From: Antarcticimicrobium luteum
GTDB lineage: Bacteria; Pseudomonadota; Alphaproteobacteria; Rhodobacterales; Rhodobacteraceae
NCBI RefSeq assembly: GCF_004358185.1
Contig: NZ_SMUV01000074.1
Span: forward strand, 310,001 to 374,000
Direction: 5' to 3'
DNA length: 64,000 nucleotides
Positions 1-10,436 of this stretch are shown here, one piece after another. Each line of letters opens with the position of its first letter. The first letter of the stretch is position 1. Below the pieces are notes generated by a model. That model saw only the letters and a program-made list of their open reading frames with translations, was not told the origin of the DNA and searched no databases. The position numbers were made by a program, and so were the translations under genes.

Positions 1-363
1 CTCGACGCCATCGGGCGCGGCTACAAGCCCTTCGACAGGAAATCCGAGGGCCTCGCCCCTTATCGGTTCTCCGTTGTCATCGAAAATTCGAGAGAGCCGA
101 ACTATTTCACCGAAAAACTGATCGACGCCATCCTGTGCGAAACGGTGCCGATCTATCTGGGCTGTCCCAATATCGACCGCTTTCTGCCGACCGACGGCAT
201 GATCATCTGCGACACTACCGACGATATCCGGCAGGCGGTCCTGAGCGCCTCGGAGGCGCTGTTCAACCAGAAACTTCCCGCCCTGCGGGCGATCAAGGAA
301 ACCGCGGCCGATCTGGGAGAGACCGAAAAACGGGCCGCCCTTGCCGTTCTCGGCGCGGGCTGA
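1..363 (+). CDS. Glycosyltransferase family 10 (fucosyltransferase-like), C-terminal part
   Basis: Open from the first base of the window, so the N-terminus is missing; about 120 C-terminal residues remain. The stretch YRFSVVIENS followed by NYFTEKLIDAILCETVPIYLG is the donor-binding signature of family GT10 (alpha-1,3-fucosyltransferases), which transfer fucose or a related sugar from a GDP-sugar to a surface glycan. A role in exopolysaccharide or LPS decoration is inferred from the family. It ends 10 bp before the convergent DUF1150 gene. Family assignment is good; the sugar is unknown. Confidence 0.8.
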   Translation, partial: LDAIGRGYKPFDRKSEGLAPYRFSVVIENSREPNYFTEKLIDAILCETVPIYLGCPNIDRFLPTDGMIICDTTDDIRQAVLSASEALFNQKLPALRAIKETAADLGETEKRAALAVLGAG

Positions 364-372
364 CCCGGTCGA

Positions 373-597
373 TCAGTGCACCGCGACCGGCGCGAAATCG
401 TTCTGCCGCGCCAACGCGAAGGCCATGCGGCGATCGGCCACCAGCGCGAGCTGCTGCCCCTCGGAATCGTGCACCGCATAAAGATGCTCGCGGTCCCCGG
501 CCTCGGCCCGGACCTCTTCGGGCAGATCGGCGACGTCGACCTCCTTCACGTAAACGATCCGGCGGCCATCCTGATTGAAATCAAAAGGCGTGTTCAT
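373..597 (-). CDS. DUF1150 family protein
   Basis: A 74-residue acidic protein whose middle (REHLYAVHDSEGQQLALVADRR, read around residues 37-58) and C-terminal ALARQNDFAPVAVH match the DUF1150 family, small alphaproteobacterial proteins typically encoded next to small heat-shock proteins. It starts 5 bp after the hsp20 gene on the same strand, so the two are surely cotranscribed. Biochemical function is unknown; a stress role follows only from linkage. No signal peptide or membrane segment is visible. Confidence 0.82.
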   Translation of the reverse strand: MNTPFDFNQDGRRIVYVKEVDVADLPEEVRAEAGDREHLYAVHDSEGQQLALVADRRMAFALARQNDFAPVAVH

Positions 598-602
598 TTC
601 CG

Positions 603-1016
603 TTACCCCTTTCTGATGTTGATGGTCTGCACCACGGTTTCCGGTCTGGCGCGGGTCAGGTCCACATGCAGCAGACCGTTTTCCATGATCGCCTCGCCAA
701 CCTCGACGCCATCGGCCAGCACGAACATGCGCTGGAACTGGCGGCTGGCGATTCCCCGGTGCAGGAAAACCCGCCCCTGGCTGTCATCGCTCTGACGGCC
801 GCGGATCACCAGCTGGCGATCCTCGACGGTGATCGACAGATCCTCCTCGGCGAACCCGGCCACGGCCAGAGTGATGCGATAGGAGTGATCCGAAGTCTGC
901 TCGATATTATAGGGAGGATAGCCCTCGTTGCCCGACTTGGCCGAGCGTTCCAGCAGGCGTTCCAGTTGCTCGAACCCAAGCAGTTGCGGGTAGGAGCCCA
1001 GGGTAAGTTTCGACAC
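603..1016 (-). CDS. Small heat shock protein, Hsp20/IbpA family
   Basis: A 137-residue ATP-independent chaperone that holds unfolding proteins for refolding by DnaK/ClpB. The alpha-crystallin domain runs from about residue 35 to 125, with the strand ITVEDRQLVIRG and the A-x-x-x-N-G-L-L motif (IMENGLLHVDL) near the C-terminus. The N-terminal YPQLLGFEQLERLLE segment is typical of IbpA-like class A members. It is the first gene of a two-gene operon with DUF1150 and is preceded by a good heat-shock sigma factor promoter, consistent with temperature induction. Confidence 0.93.
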   Translation of the reverse strand: MSKLTLGSYPQLLGFEQLERLLERSAKSGNEGYPPYNIEQTSDHSYRITLAVAGFAEEDLSITVEDRQLVIRGRQSDDSQGRVFLHRGIASRQFQRMFVLADGVEVGEAIMENGLLHVDLTRARPETVVQTINIRKG

Positions 1017-1081
1017 GTCATTCGTCCTTTTTCATCAAAGCGACGGCCCGCACGGCCCCTTCAGGCAGCCGCACGAGATAA

Positions 1082-1110
1082 ATATGGGCAGAATGCCGTG
1101 GATTAACAAG
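1082..1110 (-). promoter_or_regulatory. Candidate RpoH (sigma-32) promoter of hsp20
   Basis: On the minus strand CTTGTT (1110-1105) is followed after 16 bp by CCCATAT (1088-1082), close to the alphaproteobacterial RpoH consensus of CTTG at -35 and a CCATAT-like -10. It lies about 65 bp upstream of the hsp20 start. The match is seen directly; use by RpoH is inferred from the heat-shock gene downstream. Confidence 0.6.
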
Positions 1111-1179
1111 GGCTAGGCGAAACAGGCAGATCGGCGTAGTCTGAGCGTCAGCCGATGACACAACCCATGAGTCGCCGCC

Positions 1180-1404
1180 ATGAACGCTCTGACCGACATC
1201 TCGATGAAAACCGACGAGGTGCTGCGCGTCGAGCTTGAGGTGTTCCGCCGTCAGCACCGCGATCTGGACGAGGCGATCACCGCACTGGTGGAACGCGGCA
1301 CCGGCGACGCGCTGACCATCAAACGGCTGAAAAAGCAAAAGCTCAGGCTCAAGGACATGATCGCGCTGATCGAGGACCGGCTGACGCCGGATATCATCGC
1401 CTGA
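1180..1404 (+). CDS. DUF465 (YdcH-like) protein
   Basis: A 74-residue helical protein. The segment LEVFRRQHRDLDEAITAL, then LTIKRLKKQKLRLKDMIALIEDRL, is the two-helix pattern of DUF465/YdcH proteins, small soluble proteins of unknown function often present in several copies in alphaproteobacteria. A second in-frame ATG lies at 1204, but the upstream one keeps the first helix intact. It precedes purEK on the same strand; a promoter-like sequence between them suggests separate transcription. Confidence 0.8.
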   Translation: MNALTDISMKTDEVLRVELEVFRRQHRDLDEAITALVERGTGDALTIKRLKKQKLRLKDMIALIEDRLTPDIIA

Positions 1405-1409
1405 CCGCA

Positions 1410-1437
1410 TTGCCTGACACCATGATTTGGCTATAGT
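1410..1437 (+). promoter_or_regulatory. Candidate sigma-70 promoter of purEK
   Basis: TTGCCT (1410-1415), a 16-bp spacer, and TATAGT (1432-1437) lie about 40 bp before the purE start codon. It resembles a housekeeping promoter; no PurR-like operator was recognised. Confidence 0.5.
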
Positions 1438-1477
1438 GCGCGCTCTTTCACAGAAACCGCGCAGCAAGGGGCGATTC

Positions 1478-1966
1478 ATGGCCAAACCTTCCGTGGGCAT
1501 CATCATGGGCAGCCAGTCGGACTGGCCCACCATGAAAGAGGCCGCCGATATCCTTGACACCCTGGAGATCGCCTATGAGGCGCGGATCGTCTCGGCGCAC
1601 CGCACGCCGGACCGGCTTTGGGACTATGGCAAGACGGCGGTCGACCGCGGGCTACAGGCAATCATCGCCGGCGCCGGCGGCGCGGCGCATCTGCCTGGCA
1701 TGATGGCCTCGAAAACCCGCGTGCCGGTGATCGGCGTGCCGGTGCAGACCCGGGCATTGTCGGGGGTGGATTCGCTTTATTCCATCGTGCAGATGCCCAA
1801 GGGCTATCCGGTGGCGACCATGGCGATCGGCGCCGCCGGCGCCGCCAACGCCGGGCTGATGGCCGCCGGCATCCTGGCGCTGCAGGATGAAGGCCTGGCC
1901 AAACGGCTGGACGCCTGGCGCGCCGCCCTTTCCGCCTCGATCCCGGAGGTGCCGGTCGATGAGTGA
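1478..1966 (+). CDS. purE: N5-carboxyaminoimidazole ribonucleotide mutase
   Basis: Class I PurE (162 aa) converts N5-CAIR to CAIR in purine biosynthesis. The N-terminal [13 protein letters not shown] loop and the SAHRTPDR and [12 protein letters not shown] motifs that bind the nucleotide substrate are all present. The ATG at 1478 is chosen because the family begins a few residues before GIIMGS; an upstream in-frame extension has no homology. The gene overlaps purK by 8 bp, indicating translational coupling; PurK makes the substrate of PurE. Confidence 0.96.
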   Translation: MAKPSVGIIMGSQSDWPTMKEAADILDTLEIAYEARIVSAHRTPDRLWDYGKTAVDRGLQAIIAGAGGAAHLPGMMASKTRVPVIGVPVQTRALSGVDSLYSIVQMPKGYPVATMAIGAAGAANAGLMAAGILALQDEGLAKRLDAWRAALSASIPEVPVDE

Positions 1967-3044
1967 CCCGCTCGCCCCCCTCAAACCCGGCGCGGTGATC
2001 GGCATCCTCGGCGGCGGCCAGCTGGGCCGCATGCTGTCTGTCGCGGCCAGCCGGCTGGGGTTCGCTGCCCATATCTATGAGCCCGGCGCCAACCCACCGG
2101 CGGGCCAGGTCGCCGCCCAGGTCACCACCGCCGGTTACGACGATGCGGCCGCCCTTACCGCCTTTGCCGAAACCGTCGATGTGATCACCTACGAGTTCGA
2201 GAACATCCCGACATCGGCGCTCGACCTGCTGGAGCCGCTGCGCCCGATCCGCCCCGGCCGCACCGCGCTGAAGGTCAGCCAGGACCGGCTGGTGGAAAAG
2301 GCGTTTCTCTCCGATCTGGGGCTGAAGACCGCCCCCTTTGCCGCCGTCGACGATGCCGTGGATCTGGCCGAGGCGCTGGCGGAGATCGGCGCGCCGGCGA
2401 TCCTCAAGACCCGCCGCTTCGGCTATGACGGCAAGGGGCAGGCACGGATCATGGCGCCCGAGGACGCCGAACAGGCGCTGGCCGACATGGCCGGCGCACC
2501 GGCGCTCCTCGAGGGGTTCGTCGACTTCAGCCACGAGGTTTCGGTGATTGCCGCGCGCGGGGCCGACGGATCGGTCGCCTGTTTCGATCCGGGCGAGAAC
2601 GTGCACCGGGACGGCATCCTGCGCACCACGACGGTGCCGGCGCGGCTGACCCCGGCGCAGCGCAGCGATGCGGTGCTGCTCTCGGCCAACATCCTCAACG
2701 CGCTGAACTATGTGGGCGTGATGGGGGTCGAGCTGTTCGTGACCCCGGCGGGCCTCGTGGTGAACGAGATCGCCCCACGGGTGCATAACACCGGCCACTG
2801 GACGCAAAATGGCTGCGCGATCGATCAGTTCGAACAGCATATCCGCGCCGTGGCCGGCTGGCCCCTGGGCGACGGCCGGCGCCACGCGGATGCGGTGATG
2901 GAGAACCTGATCGGCGACGACATGGACCGGGTTCCGGAACTGGCGCGCCAGCCCGACACCGCGCTGCACCTCTATGGCAAGACCGAGGTCAAGCCGGGCC
3001 GCAAGATGGGCCATGTCAACCGGGTGATCCGCCCGGGCCGCTAA
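1959..3044 (+). CDS. purK: N5-carboxyaminoimidazole ribonucleotide synthase
   Basis: ATP-grasp enzyme (361 aa) forming N5-CAIR from AIR, ATP and bicarbonate. It has the N-terminal [11 protein letters not shown] nucleotide-fold motif, the ATP-grasp region with [12 protein letters not shown] around residues 150-160, and the C-terminal [14 protein letters not shown] motif that contributes metal and ATP ligands. The start ATG overlaps the end of purE. Length is normal for the family. Confidence 0.96.
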   Translation: MSDPLAPLKPGAVIGILGGGQLGRMLSVAASRLGFAAHIYEPGANPPAGQVAAQVTTAGYDDAAALTAFAETVDVITYEFENIPTSALDLLEPLRPIRPGRTALKVSQDRLVEKAFLSDLGLKTAPFAAVDDAVDLAEALAEIGAPAILKTRRFGYDGKGQARIMAPEDAEQALADMAGAPALLEGFVDFSHEVSVIAARGADGSVACFDPGENVHRDGILRTTTVPARLTPAQRSDAVLLSANILNALNYVGVMGVELFVTPAGLVVNEIAPRVHNTGHWTQNGCAIDQFEQHIRAVAGWPLGDGRRHADAVMENLIGDDMDRVPELARQPDTALHLYGKTEVKPGRKMGHVNRVIRPGR

Positions 3045-3130
3045 GCGCCGCTGAGGGCCGCTGAGTCGGGGCGAGCTCGAGATCCGGGCGCCCTGCCTGC
3101 GGCGTCTTCGCTTTCCAGATAGGGACGGTC

Positions 3131-3155
3131 CCGCCGCGCGTGCCAAGCGCGGCGG
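3131..3155. terminator. GC-rich hairpin between convergent purK and phnM-like gene
   Basis: A perfect 9-bp stem, CCGCCGCGC paired with GCGCGGCGG, around a 7-base loop lies between the ends of two convergent genes. There is no long T-run on either side, so efficiency as an intrinsic terminator is uncertain. Confidence 0.35.
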
Positions 3156-3159
3156 CCTG

Positions 3160-4311
3160 TCACGCCAGGAACCGCGCCGCCACCTCACCCGCCATATAGG
3201 CCACGCGCCCGCCGGCAAAGACGGCGGCGACGCGGCCGGTATCCTGCTCAAGAACCAAGAAATCGGCGCGTTTTCCGGGCACGAGCGTGCCGCGGTCGGT
3301 CAGCCCCAGCACAGCCGCCGGGCCGGCCGAGACCAGATCCCAGGCCGCCTCGAACTCCAGCACGCCGGTCCGCGCCAGCATCAGCGCGGCGCGGCGCGGG
3401 CTGGGATAGTGGTAATCCGAGGCCAGCGCATCGCAGAGCCCCATCGTCACCAGATCCAGCGCGCTGACATTGCCTTTGTGCGAACCGCCGCGCACCACAT
3501 TGGGCGCCCCCAGCACGATGGCGTCACCGCCGTCGCGCGCGGCCGCGGCGGCCTCCAGCGTCTCGGGGAATTCGGCGATCCCCGCCCCCCGCGCGCGCCA
3601 GGCCGCGCGCGCCTCTGCGGTATGATCGTCGTGGCTGCCCATGCGCACCCCCAGACCGGCCAGCCGGGCGCAGAGCGCATCGAGCGCGGCCGGCACCTCG
3701 GACCCGCGCGCGTGCAGGTCCAGCAGCATCTCGAAATGCCGCTCGGGGTTGCGGCCCGCCTTCAGCGCCTGCCCGGTCAACTGTTTTGGCCTGCGTCCCT
3801 CGGCCAGCCGGTCATGCGGCAGATGGTCGTTGAACACGACATAAGGCACCTGCCAGTCGGCCAGCCGCTCGGGCAGACCGGCGTAGTCGTCGAGCAAATG
3901 GGTCTCGAACCGCAGCTGCGGGATCAGGTCGGGCACCACGCGGGCGCGGGTCGCGGCGATGGCCGGCATCACCCGGGCGGCGAACTCCGGCCCGCGCAGA
4001 CCGCCTTCCCAGCTGTGGAACTGGGCCATGACGGCAGTGGTGATGCCATGGGCGGCCAGCTCGGACGCTGCCGCCGCGATCCCTTCCTCAGGATCGGTCA
4101 TCGCCCCGCGCCGGGGGGCGACGTGGCGCTCGAACCCATCGCCATGCAGATCGACGATCCCGGGCAGAATCAGACAGCCGGTGAGGTCGATGGCCCGGCC
4201 GGCGCTCTCAGCCGCGATCTGACCTTCGGCAAAGGACAGTGTGCCGGCTCGCAGCCCCTCGCCCGGGCGCAGCAGTTTCGCCCCGGTCAGATCCAGCGCC
4301 AGTTCGCTCAT
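3160..4311 (-). CDS. phnM: PhnM-type amidohydrolase (ribose 1-methylphosphonate 5-triphosphate diphosphatase)
   Basis: A 383-residue metal-dependent hydrolase of the PhnM family. In the C-P lyase pathway PhnM removes pyrophosphate from alpha-D-ribose 1-methylphosphonate 5-triphosphate. The metal-binding [15 protein letters not shown] motif, the MGSHDDHT motif and ASDYHYPS fit PhnM rather than ordinary deacetylases. Its start overlaps the lipase stop by 4 bp (ATGA). No other phn genes are in the window, so it is either a detached PhnM or a paralogue with another substrate. Confidence 0.8.
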   Translation of the reverse strand: MSELALDLTGAKLLRPGEGLRAGTLSFAEGQIAAESAGRAIDLTGCLILPGIVDLHGDGFERHVAPRRGAMTDPEEGIAAAASELAAHGITTAVMAQFHSWEGGLRGPEFAARVMPAIAATRARVVPDLIPQLRFETHLLDDYAGLPERLADWQVPYVVFNDHLPHDRLAEGRRPKQLTGQALKAGRNPERHFEMLLDLHARGSEVPAALDALCARLAGLGVRMGSHDDHTAEARAAWRARGAGIAEFPETLEAAAAARDGGDAIVLGAPNVVRGGSHKGNVSALDLVTMGLCDALASDYHYPSPRRAALMLARTGVLEFEAAWDLVSAGPAAVLGLTDRGTLVPGKRADFLVLEQDTGRVAAVFAGGRVAYMAGEVAARFLA

Positions 4312-5081
4312 CGTGTCGCCTCCGATTTCGGCTCGGGCGGGCAAGTGCCGGTGAGGCAGATGCGGTCAATATCGCCCAGCAGGGCGTCGAGCCAGGTGAT
4401 CTCCGGGTCGAAACGGCCGGTCTCGATGAAATGCACCGCCTGCGCGATCACCCGCGGGTTGTTCATCATGAAGGTATGGGTCACCGGCAGGGTCAGATGC
4501 GCCGCCATGCCCGCCACCCGGGTCTCGGCCACCGCGACCTTGCCGTCATCGGGTCCGTCGATCAGCGCCGAGAAGACCGGGTTGATCGAATTGGTGCCGG
4601 CAATCACGCCGAGCGGGAAATCCACCCCCGGCAGGGTCCGCGGAACGCTGTCCGGTCCGGTGCCGAGCTGCTTTCCCGCCGGGCCGTTGATCAGGCCAAA
4701 GACCTGCCAGTCGTCCAGTTCGTCAACCAGCTGGCTGCCCTGGTTGGGCGGCCCCAGCATGACGACGCGGCCCAGCCGTTCGGGCCGGTGGTCGCGCAGC
4801 CAGTAGCGCAGCAGGATTCCGCCCATGGAATGGGTCACGAAATGCACCGTGCCGGCGCCGCAGTCTGCCATCGCCGCCGGAATGGCCTGCCCGGCCAGCG
4901 CCGGAATCGGCAGCTCGGTCGAGGGGTATCCGGGCCGCACCACCCGGTAGCCGCGGCCGCGCAGCACCTCGTCCATGATGGTGAAAGAGGCCTCGGTCCG
5001 CGCCAGCCCGTGCAGCAGCACGACGCAATCTGCCATCGCCGAAGCGGGCCAGAACATAAGGAGGAAAAGCAGGATGCGCAT
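4308..5081 (-). CDS. Secreted alpha/beta-hydrolase (lipase-like)
   Basis: A 257-residue serine hydrolase. The chosen start gives a Sec signal peptide ([17 protein letters not shown]) directly followed by the oxyanion-hole region [10 protein letters not shown]; longer upstream starts would bury it. The nucleophile elbow is THSMGG at about residue 93, and [10 protein letters not shown] near the C-terminus supplies a likely catalytic histidine. It resembles acetyltransferase/lipase-like periplasmic hydrolases; substrate unknown. It precedes and overlaps the PhnM gene. Confidence 0.82.
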   Translation of the reverse strand: MRILLFLLMFWPASAMADCVVLLHGLARTEASFTIMDEVLRGRGYRVVRPGYPSTELPIPALAGQAIPAAMADCGAGTVHFVTHSMGGILLRYWLRDHRPERLGRVVMLGPPNQGSQLVDELDDWQVFGLINGPAGKQLGTGPDSVPRTLPGVDFPLGVIAGTNSINPVFSALIDGPDDGKVAVAETRVAGMAAHLTLPVTHTFMMNNPRVIAQAVHFIETGRFDPEITWLDALLGDIDRICLTGTCPPEPKSEATR

Positions 5082-5294
5082 GGGGGCCAGATAGGGGCTT
5101 TGGCGCCGGGAGGGAAGGCATATGTGGCGCACAGCCTCGTCCGAAGAGCCTGCGGCGTGCCCTGCAACGGGCATTCGGGCGAATGCTCCCCTGCGCGGGT
5201 TCAAGCCCGAAGCGGGCCTCTTGCGCCATGCAAGGCAATGCGTGTCATTCTCCGCTGAAAAACGCAGGCCGGCTTGGGTGAAATGTGTTTTGTC

Positions 5295-6146
5295 CTACCC
5301 CCGCGCCGGGCGCGGGCGCGGCAGCGCCAGTGCGATCCCCCCCAGCACCACCGCCGCGCCGAGGATCAGCCGCCACCCCGGCGCCTCGCCCAGCAGCGCC
5401 GCACCGGCCGCCAGCGCGATCACCGGCACGCTCAGTTGCACCGTGGCCGCCGTCGCCGGCGTCATCCGCGGCACCAGGGCGTACCACAGCGCATAGCCCA
5501 GACCAGAGGTCACCGCCCCCGCCAGCGCCGCCAGCGCGACCCCGGGCACGGTCATCGGCGCCGCGTCCCGCACCCAGAGCAGCGGCAGCGCCGTGAGCGG
5601 CAGGGCGAGGCAGAAATTGGCAGCCGTCGCCGCCAGCGCCGCCGGCTCGCCCCGGCCGCTCAGGGTGTAGACACCCCAGCCGATCCCGGCCGCCACCATC
5701 CACAGCGCACCGCTGAGCGGCACCCGCGCGCCGCCCGCCGGCCAAAGGATCCAGGCCAGCCCGGCAAAGGCGACGCCCGCCCCCGCCAGCTGCCGGCCCG
5801 AGGGGCGGGCGCCGCCCAGCGCGCCAAAGGCGAACATGGTGATCTGGACCACCCCGAACAGGATCAGCGCGCCCAGCCCCGCGTCCAGCGTCAGATAGGC
5901 GGCCGAGAACCCCACCATATAGGCGGTCAGCGACAGCGCCCCGGCCCAGCGCCGCCGGTGCCACAGCGGCAGCGCCTGGCGCCGGATCAGGACCAGAACG
6001 CCCAGCATCGCCGCCCCTGCCAGAACCCGGACGGCGGCAAAGGCCGCAGGACCGATGGCGCCGCTGTCCACCGCCGCGCGGTTCAGCAGCGAGTTGGCGG
6101 CAAAGGCTGCCATGGCCAGGGCGACCGGAAGCGCGAGGCGGGTCAT
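5295..6146 (-). CDS. EamA/DMT family transporter
   Basis: A 283-residue integral membrane protein with about ten hydrophobic segments in two EamA repeats, for example VALAMAAFAANSLLNRAAV at the N-terminus and LGYALWYALVPRMTPATAATVQLSVPV in the second half, the typical conserved segment of drug/metabolite exporters. It probably exports a metabolite or amino acid; the substrate cannot be told from sequence. It lies 13 bp downstream of the polymer-forming-repeat gene on the same strand. Confidence 0.88.
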   Translation of the reverse strand: MTRLALPVALAMAAFAANSLLNRAAVDSGAIGPAAFAAVRVLAGAAMLGVLVLIRRQALPLWHRRRWAGALSLTAYMVGFSAAYLTLDAGLGALILFGVVQITMFAFGALGGARPSGRQLAGAGVAFAGLAWILWPAGGARVPLSGALWMVAAGIGWGVYTLSGRGEPAALAATAANFCLALPLTALPLLWVRDAAPMTVPGVALAALAGAVTSGLGYALWYALVPRMTPATAATVQLSVPVIALAAGAALLGEAPGWRLILGAAVVLGGIALALPRPRPARG

Positions 6147-6159
6147 CTGCGCGCGCCGC

Positions 6160-7299
6160 TCAATACCGTGGAGACCCCAGCAGGTGGTCAGGCAGCAGCC
6201 GGATCGCCAGCGCCCCCAGCCCGGTCAGCAGCACCAGCAGCACGAAGAGCCAGCCGAGGAACGGCACCAGCCCGATCACCCCGACCGCCAGTGCGCCGAC
6301 GCCCGCCGCCAGCGCGCGCTCGCCGATCCTGTCCGGCAGTGCCCGCCCCGCCGCCGAGAGCAGGGCCACGCCAAAGGCATAGGCCCCCACCACATAGCCG
6401 AAGAACCCGGCCAGAGCCGCCAGCAGGAAAAAGGCCGGGGTCAGCAAAAGACCGATGCCGGTGAGGGCCACGACCAGCCCGGCGCCCGAAATCGCGGACA
6501 GCGCCACGAACCCGGCCCCCAGTGTGCGCAGGGGCCGGTCCAGGATTCGCCGGCGCATCGCCGCCAGCGCCTCGGGCACCAGCGCCGCGATCAGCGCGGC
6601 AACCCCGGCCACCAGCAGCACGCCGAACACGAATCCGCCCAGCGCACCGCGCCAGGACACCATCTGCGGGCCGCCCCAGTCGTGCTCCCACTGCTCGATC
6701 CGGCGCCGCTCGACCCGCTCGGCCGGGGCGACCGAGGCGGGCACGCTCAGGCTGCCCGGGGTGCTTTCATAAAGGGTCAGGGTGCCCGCGACACGCGCGC
6801 CGGGGCCGAAATCGACCTGCCGCGCGGTCAGCGCCAGGTCGCCGGAAATGGCGCTGTCCAGCGCGACCCGTTCACCGGCCAGCAGGGCATAGCCCCCGAT
6901 ATCGCCGGTGATCTCCAATTCGGACCCCGAGGCGCGCAGATTGCCCGCCACAGGACCGCGCACCGTCACCTCCTGCCCGAACAGCGTGGCGTTTCCGGCC
7001 ACGGTGCCTGTCACCGCGATCTGCTGACCCAGTGCATAGGCATTGCCGCCGACAGCGCCCGACAGGGTCAGCCAGCGCCCCGCCAGATGTGCCGTGCCGG
7101 AAATATCCGAGGTTGCCGATACCCGTTCACCGCCCAGAAACAGGTCGGCGCGGCCCGGCTCGGCAAAGGTCACGGTCTGGGCGGCACGAAAGGCGTCATC
7201 GCCGATGGCGAACCGATCACCGTCCTCGCCGGCCTGCGCGGCCGGTCCCGAGACCGTCGCCAGTAGCGCACTCAACAGAAAACAACGAACCAGACGCAT
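6160..7299 (-). CDS. Membrane protein with N-terminal polymer-forming (bactofilin-like) repeats
   Basis: A 379-residue protein: a signal peptide (to about residue 23), then roughly residues 45-180 of short beta-helix repeats rich in G-D-I-x-G/A-G-x-V-x-G-N spacing (SGAVGGNAYALGQQIAV, VTGTVAGNATLF, VRGPVAGNLRASG), then four hydrophobic helices in the C-terminal half. The repeat resembles the polymer-forming cytoskeletal (bactofilin) pattern, but with a signal peptide it should face the periplasm. Function is unknown. It is followed closely by the EamA transporter gene. Confidence 0.65.
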   Translation of the reverse strand: MRLVRCFLLSALLATVSGPAAQAGEDGDRFAIGDDAFRAAQTVTFAEPGRADLFLGGERVSATSDISGTAHLAGRWLTLSGAVGGNAYALGQQIAVTGTVAGNATLFGQEVTVRGPVAGNLRASGSELEITGDIGGYALLAGERVALDSAISGDLALTARQVDFGPGARVAGTLTLYESTPGSLSVPASVAPAERVERRRIEQWEHDWGGPQMVSWRGALGGFVFGVLLVAGVAALIAALVPEALAAMRRRILDRPLRTLGAGFVALSAISGAGLVVALTGIGLLLTPAFFLLAALAGFFGYVVGAYAFGVALLSAAGRALPDRIGERALAAGVGALAVGVIGLVPFLGWLFVLLVLLTGLGALAIRLLPDHLLGSPRY

Positions 7300-7412
7300 C
7301 TCAATCCCCCTGCGTGAAAATCAGAAGCCCATAGCGCAAAGCTGCCTTCGGGATAGGACACATCTGCGTGTCGGATCAAGAAAACCGCAGCGGTGCGGCG
7401 GCCAAAACGCGA

Positions 7413-7438
7413 CAAAGGCGCCCCTGAGGACGCCTTTG
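7413..7438 (-). terminator. Probable terminator of groESL
   Basis: An 8-bp stem (CAAAGGCG paired with CGCCTTTG) around a 10-base loop lies about 70 bp beyond the groEL stop; on the minus strand a TTTT run follows shortly after the stem. Confidence 0.5.
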
Positions 7439-7505
7439 CCATATTTTCGGGTATGACGGGGGGCCTGTCGCCCCCGGCAGAATTCGCTGACGCGAATTCG
7501 CCGTC

Positions 7506-9164
<1,659 letters not shown>

Positions 9165-9193
9165 CTAATTTGGTTTCAGGGAAGGGCGCGATC

Positions 9194-9481
9194 TCAGGCG
9201 ATGATGCCGAGAATGTCGCTTTCCTTCATGATCAGCATTTCTTCACCTTCGACGGTGACTTCGGTGCCGGACCATTTGCCGAACAGCACCTTGTCGCCGG
9301 CGCTGACCGCCATCGGGATCAGCTCGCCGCTGTCCTTACGGGCGCCTTCGCCGCAGGACACGACGATCCCCTCGGCAGGCTTTTCTTTCGCACTGTCGGG
9401 AATGATCAGGCCACCGGCGGTTTTTTCTTCGCCTTCAACACGGCGCACCAGCACCCGGTCATGAAGTGGTTTGAATGCCAT
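9194..9481 (-). CDS. groS: Co-chaperonin GroES (10 kDa)
   Basis: A 95-residue lid of the GroEL cage. [33 protein letters not shown] contains the mobile loop that contacts GroEL, and the C-terminal [11 protein letters not shown] region is canonical. It is the first gene of the groESL operon and follows the promoter and CIRCE element. Confidence 0.98.
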   Translation of the reverse strand: MAFKPLHDRVLVRRVEGEEKTAGGLIIPDSAKEKPAEGIVVSCGEGARKDSGELIPMAVSAGDKVLFGKWSGTEVTVEGEEMLIMKESDILGIIA

Positions 9482-9545
9482 CTTTGCAGCTCCTTGAGGC
9501 TCAAAGTTCGTTTTTCATCGGGCTCTCCACTCCCCGGGAGAGCCG

Positions 9546-9572
9546 TTATCACTCACCATGTGGGAGTGCTAA
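9546..9572 (-). promoter_or_regulatory. CIRCE operator (HrcA-binding site) of groESL
   Basis: Inverted repeat TTATCACTC-N9-GAGTGCTAA, one base off the classical CIRCE sequence TTAGCACTC-N9-GAGTGCTAA. It sits immediately downstream of the -10 box of the groESL promoter, where the HrcA repressor would block transcription until heat stress. hrcA itself is not in this window. Confidence 0.93.
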
Positions 9573-9579
9573 CGGCGCA

Positions 9580-9608
9580 TAGCTAGGCAGAGCGCGTGCG
9601 CGTGTCAA
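9580..9608 (-). promoter_or_regulatory. Sigma-70 promoter of groESL
   Basis: On the minus strand TTGACA (9608-9603), a 17-bp spacer and TAGCTA (9585-9580). Transcription would start just before or within the adjacent CIRCE element, the usual arrangement of HrcA-controlled operons. Confidence 0.7.
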
Positions 9609-9631
9609 CACAAGTCTTTGCTAAAATCGAG

Positions 9632-10303
9632 TCACTGGTCGTCCCAGCTGTAGGCCCAGTGCACCAGCCCCTCGGCGCCGGCAGGGGTCAGCCGGTAGAT
9701 GCCCTTGTCCACCCGCTCGAACCAGCCATAGTGGTTGTCGGACATGAGCCGCGTGGCGGCCGCCACCCCGGTGGCACGGGCCACCAGCGCCCCCTTTGCC
9801 GGCCCGCTCTCGGCCAGATGCGCGGCGCAGCGCAGCGCGTCCTGCCGATAGGCGGTGACGATGCCATGCCGGGTGGCGCCCCCCGAATTGGGATCGCCCT
9901 GCAACCGGTCGAATTCGCGCAACAGACGCGCGCTGCGCTTTTTCGACTTGCGCGGGGCATGGGGACCGGGATCGCAATGCACCTCGGCCCGACCGTCGCC
10001 GCGCACCGTGATCAGCCCCAGCCCGAGCCGGCGGCACAGCGCCAGATTGTCCCGCAGCGCCCCGCGCGCGGTCCGGCCGTTGGGGCGCGGCACCGCGACA
10101 TAGACCAGATCGGTGACCGACAGCCGCGCGATGGCCTGATGAAACAGACTCAGCGAAAACCGCAGCTTCAGCTCGACGATGACCGGCGGCTCATCGCCCC
10201 GCCGCGCCATCACGTCGGCCGGGCCGACCTCGCCCTTGACGGTATACCCCTGCCGCTCCAGCAACGCCTTGACCGGCGGATATAGATCCTGCTCCAGACT
10301 CAT
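9632..10303 (-). CDS. DUF2161 family putative PD-(D/E)XK nuclease-like protein
   Basis: A 223-residue protein. An N-terminal restriction-endonuclease-like core is visible: GPADVMARRG, then VIVELKLRFSLSLFHQA, giving the D...E-x-K pattern of PD-(D/E)XK folds. The C-terminal part (about residues 140-220) carries DNHYGWFERVDKGIYRLTPAG, which looks like a winged-helix segment. The ATG at 10303 is taken because upstream in-frame sequence is antisense to the pyrophosphatase gene. Biological role unknown; the domain is widespread in Rhodobacteraceae. Confidence 0.75.
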   Translation of the reverse strand: MSLEQDLYPPVKALLERQGYTVKGEVGPADVMARRGDEPPVIVELKLRFSLSLFHQAIARLSVTDLVYVAVPRPNGRTARGALRDNLALCRRLGLGLITVRGDGRAEVHCDPGPHAPRKSKKRSARLLREFDRLQGDPNSGGATRHGIVTAYRQDALRCAAHLAESGPAKGALVARATGVAAATRLMSDNHYGWFERVDKGIYRLTPAGAEGLVHWAYSWDDQ

Positions 10304-10369
10304 CGCCGCGACCCTAGCCGATCCGGTTTCGCGCGTCCAATTGACACCGGCCCGGCCTTGAAACCCCAC

Positions 10370-10398
10370 GTGACAAGCCCGGCCGCCCTGCCTATAAC
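10370..10398 (+). promoter_or_regulatory. Candidate promoter of the inorganic pyrophosphatase gene
   Basis: GTGACA (10370-10375), a 17-bp spacer and TATAAC (10393-10398), about 40 bp before the start codon. Good -10 match. Confidence 0.5.
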
Positions 10399-10436
10399 GC
10401 GCGCAAAATCCACCCCTCATTGCACAGGACGCAATT

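Noticed and set aside
1662..3251. 529-codon open frame on the minus strand
   Set aside because: Antisense to purE and purK, composition biased and no motif.
5185..5230. Possible tRNA: GGTTCAAG followed by CCCG
   Set aside because: The stem next to the TTCAA-like loop has only four pairs and no acceptor, D or anticodon arm can be formed around it.
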